Shown one piece after another: positions 35,541 through 46,800 of a DNA stretch of 64,000 bases. The notes under the pieces were generated by a model. That model was not told the origin of the DNA and searched no databases. It saw only the letters and a program-made list of their open reading frames with translations. Where the stretch lies: contig NW_004457695.1 in NCBI RefSeq assembly GCF_000203815.1, forward strand, positions 2,540,054 through 2,604,053, read 5' to 3'. Both the position numbers and the translations under genes were made by a program. Every line of letters begins with the position of its first letter. The first letter of the stretch is position 1. This DNA comes from Cavenderia fasciculata (lineage: Eukaryota > Evosea > Eumycetozoa > Acytosteliales > Cavenderiaceae).

Positions 35541-36206
35541 TCTATTCTATTCTATTCTACTCTACTCTACTCTATACTACTATCCGTCAAGTCTACCCTC
35601 CCTGCCCTATCTATTAGTCTAAATAACAACACTCTTGATGAGAGTTTTAGTATCTATCTATCTATGTATATAATACCTAATACTATTGATGATAATATAT
35701 ATAAATATATGAGCTGAGTTCTACTTTAGTATAGTCCTATTATGATGCTGATGAATGATAATATCGGAAGGGGTACCCGATTGACAGATGAAGTTGGTGA
35801 TGATGATACAGTTCTTGGTTTCCCTCCCAGCTCTACAACAGCTAATTTTTTGAAAGGGGAAGATGATTTTTTGCAAACATTTGCTTTTGCAAACTCACCC
35901 CACCCACAATCATTCCCAATCACTAATGGTATACCACAGATACCTAACCGAAAATTACTACGACCACAGCAGGCAGTCTTTCATCAATCAGACGATTGAA
36001 TCTTTAAATAGGCTCAACAGTAGTGTGTGCTGTTTTGTTTTACAATAATCTAAATACAATGGAATGGTAACCCAATCGATTGATTGATCAATGGCTTCTT
36101 GTTAGCTCTCCAACTGCTGATTAAGCAATAGCTATCTAAAAACTATCTATAAAACATGACATTCATTATTGTTATTATTATTAACATTAAAGGATAGAAT
36201 AGAAGA
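35541..36206. other. Divergent promoter region between nelfA and the CAP array
   Basis: Contains TATCTATC and ATATAT simple sequence, a TTTTTGCAAACATTTGCTTTTGCAAAC direct repeat near 35865-35893, and a possible 85-codon frame (listed separately). The promoter of the first CAP gene should lie just before 36207. Confidence 0.5.
35742..35999 (+). CDS. Possible small hypothetical protein (85 aa)
   Basis: ATG-initiated frame with non-repetitive, mixed composition (TRLTDEVGDDDTVLGFPP...), less AT-rich than its surroundings, and preceded by TATATAAATATATG about 40 bp upstream. No signal peptide, no recognised domain, no intron. It lies in what is otherwise the promoter region of two divergent genes, so it could equally be chance or part of a longer 5' transcript. 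Confidence 0.22.
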   Translation: MMLMNDNIGRGTRLTDEVGDDDTVLGFPPSSTTANFLKGEDDFLQTFAFANSPHPQSFPITNGIPQIPNRKLLRPQQAVFHQSDD

Positions 36207-36928
36207 ATGACATTTAAATTAATATCTATCATTATATTTGTTGTGATTGTTGCAACCAATGGAATGAATAATGCAAAATACCACTTACAACTAGTCAATC
36301 AAATTAGATCAGAGGCTGGTAGAGCACCATTAAAATTGGATACTTGTATGTTGGCTAGTTCCAAACAACATTCAAATTGGATGGCTTCCAATCATGTAAT
36401 GCAACATGGTGATGCAACTGATGTAATGAGACAAAATGGTGCTGCTAATATATCAGCTGCTGGAGAGTATGTATCTAATATTTTATTTATTTATTTATTT
36501 AATCATAATAATATTACTCTCTTTGGAAGAATAATCAATCCAATCAAGAAACTAAATTTTTTTTTTTGAAATTAAGGAATATTGCAGCAGGGTACAATAG
36601 TGATGATGAAGTAGTAGCTGGTTGGAGGGATAGTCCAGGTCACTATGCCAATATGATTAACCAAAAATTTGAATATTTTGGTATTGGTGTGGCCATGGAT
36701 ACCAACTATGTCTACTGGACGCAACATTTTAGTGGTGTTTCACCAACATACTCTTGTACTCCAAAAGTAGTAGGTACAACTACTGGTAGCGGCAGTACCA
36801 GTACCAGTAGTAGTACTGGCAGTAATAGTAGTAGTGATGGAATAGACCAATTCCCAAGTTCATCATTCAAAATGACAATCTCTTATTTTATCTACCTCTT
36901 TACCACTATTGTCATTCTTGTATTTTAA
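36207..36928 (+). CDS. CAP/SCP (PR-1-like) secreted protein 1, probable GPI anchor
   Basis: First of four tandem CAP-superfamily genes. Two exons, 36207-36466 and 36577-36928, give 203 residues. A signal peptide of about 19 residues is followed by the CAP fold: YHLQLVNQIRSEAGRAPLKLD, the His of QHGD, the motif GENIAAGY split by intron 1, WRDSPGHYANMI and VYWTQHF. These include the usual His and Glu cavity residues. A Ser/Thr/Gly stalk and a C-terminal hydrophobic tail (MTISYFIYLFTTIVILVF) look like a GPI-attachment signal. Unlike its three neighbours it lacks the second intron at the conserved YW codon. CAP proteins are secreted and variously bind sterols or act as proteases; the role here is unknown. 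Confidence 0.82.
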
Positions 36929-37186
36929 TTCATTCACAATTGTATAATAAATAAATAAATAAATAAATAAATATTAGTATTATTAATAATAATAATAATC
37001 GAGAGTACAAATTAATACTTGTTTATTGTTTTTTTTTGAAAATTAAACCACGTAGACAAAGGGACCAACAACAATTTAAAACAATATCTTTTGACCATTG
37101 TTGGTTGGTGATCACACCAACTTGGTTTCACCAAACAAACAGAAACATGTTGTTCAATACTTTATTAATAATAACAACTCTAGCAA

Positions 37187-38106
37187 ATGTACATTAAATC
37201 TATTTTATCTCTTTTTATGTCTTTAATCACAATCCTTTTTACAAGTTATGGTCCTGGTTTGGTCAATGGACAAGTAAGCTTTAACATTACATTACATTTA
37301 CAACTTGTCAATGCAATCAGAGCTGAAAGGGGATTGGCATCACTATCAACACTCAGTTGTTTGAACCAAGCAGCACAATTCCAAGCAGATTATCAAAATT
37401 CGATAAGCCAAATGACTCATAACTCTCCCTTTGGAAACCTCAGACAAAGAATAGAGGCATTTGGAGTATCTGATATAAAAGGTATTTCCGAGTATGTATA
37501 CATCTATAATATCTCTCTCTCTTCCAAATGTCCAATTGTTATATATAACAATTGATTGAACAACAACAAAATATTTAACGATAATTTATTTACTTGATTT
37601 TATTTTATTTTCTAAAAAGAAATGTTGCCTATAGCCAACTAAACGATACTACTGTTGTTAATGCATTCGAAAAGTCAACAAGCCACCTCAAAAATATCAT
37701 TGGAAATTACACTAATATTGGTATTGGAATGAGCGTATCCCGCCGTACTGGTAGACCCTATTGGTACTTTATTTATTTATTTATTTTAATTGTTCTCCCT
37801 ACCCTCATTTTTGAGAAAAACTAATACATTATTGATCAATCCCATTCCATTCTATTGTCCATTCTCTCGAACAATTATTAAAGGGCACAACAATTCATTA
37901 AAGGTGGAATATGTATATCATCAACTACTACTACTTCTGGATCTACTACAACAACTGCTACAAGTACGACTGCCACCTCTACTTCAACCTCTACGTCCTT
38001 GGCAACTGGGGGAGGAGAAAGTCCATCGACAGGTTCAAACATTATCATTCCATCAGCTCTCACAGCCTTGCTCTTTTCCATCACGATGACATTAGCAATC
38101 TTTTAG
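37187..38106 (+). CDS. CAP/SCP secreted protein 2, divergent, probable GPI anchor
   Basis: Three exons, 37187-37491, 37620-37763 and 37884-38106, give 223 residues. Signal peptide to about VNG28, then a CAP domain (LHLQLVNAIRAERGLASLSTLSC). The GEN motif is changed to SEN, and the usual W-x-SPGH helix reads AFEKSTSHLKNI, so Trp, Pro and Gly are lost while the His stays. The YW codon is split by intron 2, and the end reads AQQFIKGG. A Thr/Ser-rich stalk and hydrophobic tail follow (IIIPSALTALLFSITMTLAIF). The divergence suggests relaxed or altered ligand binding (inference). The third exon starts after TTATTAAAG, a pyrimidine-poor acceptor chosen because it restores the paralog sequence. Confidence 0.75.
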
Positions 38107-38620
38107 AAATAATGTCACCATCATTATTCTTGCTTCTTACTACTCTTTCTTTATTATTTGTTAATACAAGTTGAATATTTAAAAAGATTCATAAATATGG
38201 TGTTGGTTGATGATTTATTTTGTTGTGTTGATCGATTTGATGGCCATCAAATCACCGGCAGTTCACTGAATACGACGTGGACAAGGCCATATTGTTGAAA
38301 AACCAAGCCACATTTTGAAAGAATCTAGACGATTTTTTGAACAGACAGTATCTTCTATCGCTAGCAATCCACAGTTTCTTCTTCTTATTGGGTTGTTGAC
38401 AACAGCCCCATATTTCGTCAATGGTTTAACGAACTGTGATTCTTAAGAACATTGTTCACCAAAACTGTTTAAATGGTTTATTAAATCTTTTAAATGGTTT
38501 GATTTAAATCCACTATGTATAAAGGAGTTCCAATCCTCCTTCAACCTCAAGTTAAGTTAGTTAACAACGGTTATTATTATTAATTAACTTATTTATTTAT
38601 TTATTTACAAATAATTAAAA
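38107..38620. other. Spacer between CAP genes 2 and 3
   Basis: The island 38230-38450 is less AT-rich, and TTTAAATGG is repeated near 38466-38505. Probably the promoter of the next gene; no coding frame of note. Confidence 0.45.
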
Positions 38621-39761
38621 ATGTACAACAAATTTATTTTATCATTAATTTCTTTGATCTCTGTATCAATTATTTTAGCCAGCTTCGGACCATCCTCTGT
38701 CAACGGACAAGGACAAGTAAGCTTTAACATTACATATCATTTACAACTTGTCAATGCTATCAGATCTGAAAATGGAAAGCCAGCACTTTCAACACTTAGT
38801 TGCATGAACGCTGCTGCACAAAACCAATCTGCCTATCAAGTCAGCATCGACACTATGACTCACAATTCAACATTGGGAGGTCTTTCTGCCAGAACTGCCG
38901 CTTTTGGAATGTCTCAAGGTACTGCTTGGGCAGAGTATGTTTATCCACAAATAGTTTAAATAGTAGACTTGTAATTAAATTAATTATTTATTAATTATTT
39001 TTATCTCTTTCTCTCTCTCTATCTTTTTTTCTAAATCTTTTTGATCAATAGGAATGTTGCTTATGGTTATTACTCTGATTTAGAAGTTGTCACTGGCTGG
39101 AAGAATTCACCGGGTCATTTTGCAAACATGATTGGTGATTATACCTACATTGGTGTTGGTATGGCTACTACCAAGTCAGGTTCACCATATTGGTATGTAT
39201 TTTATTATAGAAAAAAAGGATTGTTTTCACACACGATATATAGATATATTTATATATGTGCCAAAACTAATAATTATCATTTTGTTTTGAAATATTTCTT
39301 TTTTTTTTTTCATTTTGGATAATTCCAGGACCCAACAATTCATCAAGAATGGAAAATGTACACCTGTATCAACTACTACTTCTGGATCTACTACCTCACC
39401 ATCCACCAACTCTGCCACCACTTCTTCAAACTCTACTACTACTTCCACCACTAGTACTCCAACCACCTCTCAAACAACATCACAAACTACTTCTCAAACT
39501 ACATCACAAACTACCTCTTCAACCTCTCAAACAACCTCACAAACAACATCAACTGGAAATGAAACTACCTCCAACACCTCTACTGGTGGTTCAACTGGAA
39601 CTGAAACCACATCCAACACTTCAACTGGTAACTCAACCGGAACTGAGACCACTACAGATGGCTTGACAACTGGAGATGAAGGTACATCGACAGGTACCAA
39701 CACTTTCATTCCATCAGTTCTCATTGCCTTGATCTTTTCCATCACATTGTCACTCTTTTAG
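38621..39761 (+). CDS. CAP/SCP secreted protein 3 with long Thr/Ser stalk, probable GPI anchor
   Basis: Three exons, 38621-38934, 39052-39192 and 39329-39761, give 295 residues. Signal peptide to about residue 28. The CAP domain is intact (YHLQLVNAIRSENGKPALSTL, TMTHNSTLGG, AEN-VAYGY split by intron 1, GWKNSPGHFANMI, YW-TQQFIKNGKC split by intron 2). It is followed by the longest stalk of the array, about 110 residues rich in TTSQTTSQ and TGTETTSNTSTG repeats, likely heavily O-glycosylated. The tail TFIPSVLIALIFSITLSLF fits GPI attachment. Its close similarity to gene 2 in signal peptide and tail argues for recent tandem duplication. Confidence 0.85.
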
Positions 39762-40188
39762 AGATTCATAGGTTGCTCTATCCTCCCTCTTTTGTAACTT
39801 GTATTTTAACAAAAAAAACCCCCTTATTTATTTATTTATTTAATTTTAATAAACAATTCAATTCAATTGCAACAACCAGTTTGCAAAAATATGGTATACG
39901 CAACAACAACCCAAACAACCCACCACCTGTTCCTAATTATATGATTGAATAAAAGGATGATCTGTTTTTAGACTCATCAAACACTTTAGCGCAAAGCTTC
40001 TGTCTGTCGCGACAAACCTCTCCCCAGATATTTTTTTTTTGCTCTGGTTACTTTTAGTTTGCGCTATATCCGATGGCTTTAAAGGTGGCTTTCTCTGTGA
40101 TCGAGTATTAAAAGTTTGGGCTTTGTTGTTTTGTTAAAGAGAGAGAGAAAGAGATAATAATAATATTATTATTACTAGAGCAAAGAGA
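39762..40188. other. Spacer between CAP genes 3 and 4, with inverted repeats
   Basis: 3' flank with AATAAA, then a GC-richer promoter-like island (39980-40110). This has the palindrome TGTCGCGACA (40005-40014) and a 9-bp inverted repeat TAGCGCAAA/TTTGCGCTA (39987-39995 and 40058-40066). Confidence 0.5.
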
Positions 40189-40927
40189 ATGTATAAAAGT
40201 ATTTTAATTATTGTAACATTATTTGTAGTGGCATCTTATGCAGCCCCAGTATTTGACATTGACAATCATTTGGATCTTGTCAATCAAATTAGAGGAGAGG
40301 TCAGTAAAGAGCCTTTATCACTAATTGTTTGTATGACTGATGCCGCACAAGCACAATCAGAGTACCAAGCATCGGAAGAAACAATGACACATGACAGTCC
40401 AAAGGGAGGACTTTCAGATAGAATGGTAGCCTATGGTATGGTCAATGGTACTGGTTGGGCAGAGTATGTATACAACTTGTCATCGATCAATGACAGACAT
40501 TATTATGTTACTATATATCATCCAAAGAAACTAATGATTGATTCTATCCATAATAATAATAATCTATATATATATATATCTCGATCAATAGGAATGTTGC
40601 AGCTGGTTATCAATCTGACACTGAAGTTGTCAATGGATGGAAGAATTCACCAGGTCACTACGCAAATATGATTGGAAACTATACATACATTGGTATTGGC
40701 ATGAAGGTTTCTGATAAAGGTACACCATATTGGTATGTATACATTGAATGATATAAACTATATAGTTTTTTTGAATACTTATTAATTATAATTGTTTTGA
40801 ATATATATATAGGACACAACAATTCATTCGTGCAGGAGCTTGTGAAGCTATTGGATCTGCCTCTAGCACCATGATCCCAGTCACTTTAATTGCTTTGGTC
40901 TCTTTGGTTTTAATGGTATTCTTGTAA
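40189..40927 (+). CDS. CAP/SCP secreted protein 4, short, probable GPI anchor
   Basis: Three exons, 40189-40463, 40592-40732 and 40813-40927, give 176 residues. Signal peptide of about 18 residues, CAP domain (NHLDLVNQIRGEVSKEPLSL, ETMTHDSPKGG, WAEN-VAAGY, GWKNSPGHYANMI, YW-TQQFIRAGAC), and almost no stalk before the hydrophobic tail (MIPVTLIALVSLVLMVFL). Intron positions and phases equal those of genes 2 and 3. The short tail fits a GPI signal or a single C-terminal helix. Confidence 0.84.
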
Positions 40928-41455
40928 ATAAGGATCCTTACACACATACACTACCATGTCAACCAACCAACCAACCCATTAGGTTCACCTCACCAACAGC
41001 TACTAGTAGTAGCACTGCATTGGTTTAATATTATTTATTCATTATGTAACAATTGTACTTTATCCACCCCTACCTACCTACCTACTTATTAAATAAATAT
41101 GCACTAGATGTATTTATCAATAATAATAATAAAAATAATAATAGTAAACAAATAATATATATATTTATATATTATATATAACACTATATATTAGAGTTAT
41201 AAAAAAGATTAAAAGATTCGTTTCTTGTTTCCTTTTTCGTCCATATCACGGCGATTGAATTAATTTTTTTGAATTTTTTTGTTTTTTGATGTTCAAAGAG
41301 AGAGAAGAGAGTAGCACTCCCAACACTATCTATCTATCTTACCACACACGCTCTATATATATCATTATATATTATATATTATATTATATTCTCCTTTTAT
41401 CAATATCTTATTTTAAAGAAGAGTGTTTTTTTAAAAGAGGAAGAAGAAGAAGAAA
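40928..41455. other. Spacer between CAP gene 4 and the CWH43-like gene
   Basis: AATAAA-rich 3' flank, then near-pure AT sequence around 41155-41185 and a CTATCTATC/ATATAT promoter-like stretch up to the ATG at 41456. No gene seen. Confidence 0.5.
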
Positions 41456-43639
41456 ATGGTTACAAAGAAACCAACACATGGTAGCGGTAGCGGAGCAGGT
41501 GGATTGGCAATGAATAACAAACAGATGGCAGGTTTCTTGGCCGAGTTTGTAATGTCATTTGTCAATTGGAGTCTTTTCGTTGAATACATTTCGATCATTT
41601 GGTTCTATCCAATGGGATTCATGGGGTTCACTGGCATGGAAGCATTCCTCGTCATGATGTTTACACCATTGCTTCTCGGCATTGGACCCATTTCCCAATT
41701 GGTTGGCTATCTCAATCTCTATTTGCGTTTGATTGCTCAATTGATGGCATTTGCTGCTCTCTATCCAACCGACATTGACCCCAAGAACGTGGAAAAGCAC
41801 GAGATTATTCTCTTTGAGAACCTCCACGTCACCAAGACAGTCTTTGTCGGTGCCGCTCTCGCCATTGACTGGCTCTGTCAATGCCGTACCTTTATTGGTG
41901 CCAACTCTATCAGCACTGCTCGTCGTGAGCGTACTGCCTATGCATACATGGTAGCCATCATCTTCCACGCTCTCATGCGTCTTCCACATCTCTCCATCAA
42001 TCCATTTGTGACATGGCGTGAATACATCATCTTTGGTGTCTTCCTCGTCGTCGTTTCCTTTGCCATCTTGATGCGCGAAAAGTTGGCCGGAGACAGTGAG
42101 GAAAGTGCCCGTCGTCGTCCTACACTCGAAGACGGTCCATGTCCATGGACCACTGGTATCGGATTCGGTGGTGTCTTGTTTGGCTGTCAACTCTTACTCT
42201 CCACCTATGGTCTCATTCCACGTTGGGTCAATCTCGGCCCATTCCCAGCCGGTATCGTCATCATTGTCATGATGATGGCTGGTTTTGCCATTTCCAAAAA
42301 GACCTCGATCGTCACATCACGTAACTACTTTTTCTTTGCCATCTTTTGCGGTGCCGTCTTTGGCTGGTGCTCTGGATCGGTGCCAACCGTCATTGGTTTT
42401 GTCGGTCTCGTCTCTGGTGGTCTCGTCGGTGTCTATCTCATGTCACTCTGGGTCGTCACCCTTGAAAACGTTGCCAATACCAACAAAATCACCAAACTCT
42501 TTATCGCCACCTTTATCACTTACGTTGTCCTTTTATTCTGGGCTATTTACGTTTGTTTCATATGTAAGAGAGAGAGAGAGAGAGAGAGAAACTAAAAATA
42601 ACAATCTATAGATACAAACCACTAAACTTTTATTTACTTTTATTTATTTTTTTAGAAATTCGTACCATGGTGGTTAGGATCAACATTATTAAGAGAAAGA
42701 AATCAAACCATGATTATTGCAGTTATTTTGTGTGCTGGTTTTGGTGCATTGAGAGAATCGATTAGACCAACCTCTCAAAAGAAGGAGTTGCGTAGTCCAA
42801 CAATGGGCACTACCTCGTACCCCTCCAAGGAGTCATTCTACACCATTTTTGGTATGCTCATTCTTTTGGTTTTGTTCTCTGTCAACCGTTCTCTTTCACA
42901 TCCCACCCAAGCTAGTGTCGCCGGTCACCACTACAAGCGCACTCTTACCACCACCACCGTCCAAAACGATCCACCCACCGAGATCAAGTCGATGATCTGG
43001 ACCATTCACTTTGGCTACGACAACTATGGCAGAAACAGTTTCCCCAACATCACACAAGCTATCGCCAGCCACGGTGCCAACGTCATTGGTTTGCTCGAGT
43101 CTGATCTTTCACGTGTCATGACGGGCAACCGTGACTTGGTCGAGTATTTGGCCAGCGAACTTCACATGCACTCTGACTTTGGACCCGCCCCATCTGAAAA
43201 CACTTGGGGTTGTGCCCTCTTGTCGATATTCCCCATCGAGCGTTCCAAGCACGTCATTCTCCCATCGCCAGAGGGTGAGTTGGCCTGTCTTATTGACGCC
43301 GTCATCAGAGTCGACGACACCGAAGTCAATGTCATTGTTACTCATTTTGGAAACACCGAAGACGTCATCGATCGTAAGCTCCAAGCTGCTGGTGCCGCCG
43401 AAATTGTAAAGACCAACAACATGCCAACCGTATTCCTTTCCTACATCACCGAAAAGACTGGTGGTGACAACTACAAGACTTTGATGGCATCGGGTCTCCA
43501 AGATACCACCAACGAACGTCGTTATTGTGAATATGTTTTCTATCGTGATTTGGAAATGACTCAATTCAAACGTTGGGGTTGTGGAGAAATCTCTGATACT
43601 GAAGGTCAATTAACTAATTTCAAGGTAAAGAAAAATTAA
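41456..43639 (+). CDS. CWH43/PGAP2IP-like GPI-anchor lipid remodelling protein
   Basis: Multi-spanning membrane protein; yeast Cwh43 exchanges the diacylglycerol of GPI anchors for ceramide. Exons 41456-42550 and 42656-43639 encode 692 residues. The N-terminal 450 residues are mostly hydrophobic helices. The C-terminal 230 residues are the endonuclease/exonuclease/phosphatase-like domain (TIHFGYDNYGRNSFPNI, ASHGANVIGLLESD, LIDAVIRVDDTEVNVIVTHFGN), with the expected Glu in GLLESD. I place the splice after WAIY to give YKFVPWWLGSTLLRERN, because family members have a KFVPGG..RER motif there. This uses a GTTTGT donor. A more canonical GTAAGA 13 bp downstream would create an immediate stop at the junction. 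The gene sits right after four probably GPI-anchored CAP proteins. Confidence 0.83.
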
Positions 43640-43803
43640 ATAGAAAAGAAAACAACACAATAATTAAATAAATAAATAAATTATTGTTTTTCATTATTAC
43701 AATTTAATATATCATTTTGGATGATCATTGTTGTAAATCTAGAAAATCCCAAGGATAAATCGAAAGAATATTTTACATTTATACTTTTATTTTACATAAT
43801 TAT

Positions 43804-46800
43804 CTATGGAGAAATTTGATTATGACCATGATTATGATTATGACCGTGATTATGGTTATGATGGTGACGATTATTTTTTGGACTTTTAGAGGAAGATGAA
43901 GATGAAGAAGAAGAGGAAGAACTTGATGAAGCTGTAGCTGAGGAAGAACGAGTACTTGATGAATCTGTATATTCAGATGTATCCTTCATACTGAATCGTC
44001 TGGTCACATCTTTGATGGCAGATAATGTACCTTTTTTGTAAGCATACAAAATATTAAAAGTTGGAAACAATTCAGTTACAACCATTCCAACAAATGTATA
44101 AATGATATTGTTTGGTTCAGCTCCAACCAATACCAACACAAATACGCAATGGAGAATGAATCCAATTGTACATGAGATGGTGATCATGGAGACCTTTTTC
44201 TGTTGGTGTGCTCGTTTCTGGTAGTCCAAAGCCACCTTTTTACGTTTCATCATACAGTAGATGGTACCACCGAGATAGGCAAATGCACCACCAATAATCA
44301 ACGAAATAACTGCTTGTACCACTGCATAGACAATCGACACGATACGTTGTGGAGTGGTTTTGTTTGGTTCCATTGGAATACGACCTCCGCAGTCGTTAGA
44401 GTAAGGGTCTTGTGAAAAATGGAATACCAAGACAATACAGACAAATAAAAGATAGATAACTCCATTGGTTACTCCAACAATTAATCTAATCCTTTCAAAA
44501 ATGCCTCGAGTGGTGATGGTCCTTACAAGCATGTACCAAATGACAATGATGATGGTAAAACAGGTAAAATAAATAAAGGTTGGTAATACTACCAATACAT
44601 AATCACCAACTGCTCCAATAATAACTCCACCTGGTAACATAAAGAAATAAACTGATCTTGCTAAAAAATAAAAGAAAAAGAATAAAATATTAATATACAA
44701 CCACAATATCAAGATTTAATTTCTAATTATACATACTTATCATGAAAATGGTCAAAGAAGCAATAAGAGCATGAACAAGTCGAAGTTCTTGATTGTTTTG
44801 GAAGAATTTGGATAAAGCAACTATTATTTGGAGTGAACCCCAAATAGCGTTGAAAAGAAAACATGTTGCCAATGTATAGAGCAAGGCTATTTCCAAACGA
44901 TTAAAAAGTTCATTGGACAGGTTTTGGTAGTTTTCAATTCTTTGAATGAGGAAATAGGTTGCTTCATTTTCAAACTCTGTTTGTAAATGGAAACAATAAT
45001 AATCGTTGTCTTGAAGAGTGTCTGTGATACCCAAAGAGCGAAGTGTTCCATTTGTTTCACAGGCAATATCAATAATTGGATAAGATACTGACGATTTGAA
45101 ATGGTCCTCTAGGATAAAACAAATGTTGAGAGAGTTGACTCCGAGCAACCCTATTTTAATGCCATCGGTTAAAATGATCCCAACAGCAGCTCCGTTGTCA
45201 TTGTAGACAGAGAACCCATCGTTTACCTTGTGCGATACAAACGAGGATGACAGTGTTGGTTGTCTTGACGATTTAAATAGTTGTTTGGAGAGTTGGGACA
45301 CCACTACATTGGTGCATGCCTGTGGAACACTTTGATTGGAGAATTTGATCTCTCCAAATGAAAACTTAAAGATTGAATTTTCATTTGCACATGGGTTGGA
45401 TTGACCTAGTACCAATGTACTGTTTGTAAAACATTGAGAACCACCCGGCCCACGACAAGAGCACACGATCGAGTATAGATTTTCACGGACACGTCCCAGC
45501 CTACACAATGAAGATGATCTGAGGAGATCAGAGATGTGGGTTTGATAGGCATCATCTAGAGCCGTCGCAAAGGCATTGTGGTCCAATAACTTCTTGATAG
45601 TTGTTGTTTTGATAAATGTTGGCGTGATTGATCGTGGTGCAACGGATATTCCTGGGGTCCATATGCCTGGTGTCCATTCAAACATGTTCTTCCAAGTACT
45701 GCCCTTCTTGTCGCAGCTAGTACAAACAGTTTCATTCATTTCGTTAAATCTATGGTTGTTGGGGAGGTTGAATTTTGAAGTGTCTACCAATTGGCAGCCT
45801 TTTCTCTCCAGACATTGTGTCTTGTTTGCCGATACCTCCCACCATGTGTAGCTACTACCACGAGCCTCACAATCTTGACGAGTGAATACCTGTGGGGTAT
45901 CGTTGAAACATCCCATTGGAGAGTCTCTTTCTACCGTTGCGATGCATGTTGCACATGAATCAAATGACCTATTATGTTTATGCACACATTTACCTAACAA
46001 TGGTGGATATTTAGATGTTGCTTTTCGAGTGAAAAAGAATTCGTCTGAGCATTGTCCACCTAAGTCTTCACACTCTTGTTGTGTCCAGCATTTTTTTGGA
46101 ACGGTCAAATAGCCCCACGTAAAGTTGGCATAATTGCAAGTTTCTAATGAAGACGAGGGGATATAACAAATTGACATGGTTGAATTCCACAGCTGTAAAC
46201 AATTATTTTCGGATGTAATGTTTGGATTAAAACAATATGGTCGAGATGGTTCGTATCCACAATGAGTTGAGCATGATCCTTGGGTGGAACTACAATCTTG
46301 TGGAGAAATACCGTTGATAAATTCACCATTTGCGAGTAAACAAACTTGGTCGGTGGATTGGTCAGAGCAGGTTACATTTGATCCAAAGTTGTGGCAGACA
46401 GAGGCATCGTTGAGACAGTATCCGCAAAACTCATCCTTTTGTCCTATGCATTCCAAACTACAGTTTTGATTAGTATCGGTACTACACGAACTGTCAGAAC
46501 AAAAACCAATGGTATCGCATTTCTCTTGATTGTTTGCCGCTAATGAGAAGCTCCACATGGAATAGTATCCGTCAAAGCATATATCATGCTCTGTCTTGCA
46601 CGAGATATCCAAGCACTTGGGAGATGGGTAGCAAGTGGATTTGGCTGCCTGAGAGGTATAGTCGTAGTACTTTCTATAATCGAGACCAGTGTTGGCCGCA
46701 CAATCATCGCCGATAAAGTTTTCTTTTAACGCATCGATAAATGGAGCTTGGTCAATATCATGACTGATATTATATCTTGATTTGAGATAGTACTTTACTC

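Noticed and set aside
41456-42595. CWH43-like protein ending in CKRERERERN at a (GA)n run.
   Set aside because: This is read-through into the intron; the second exon continues the family's conserved C-terminal domain.
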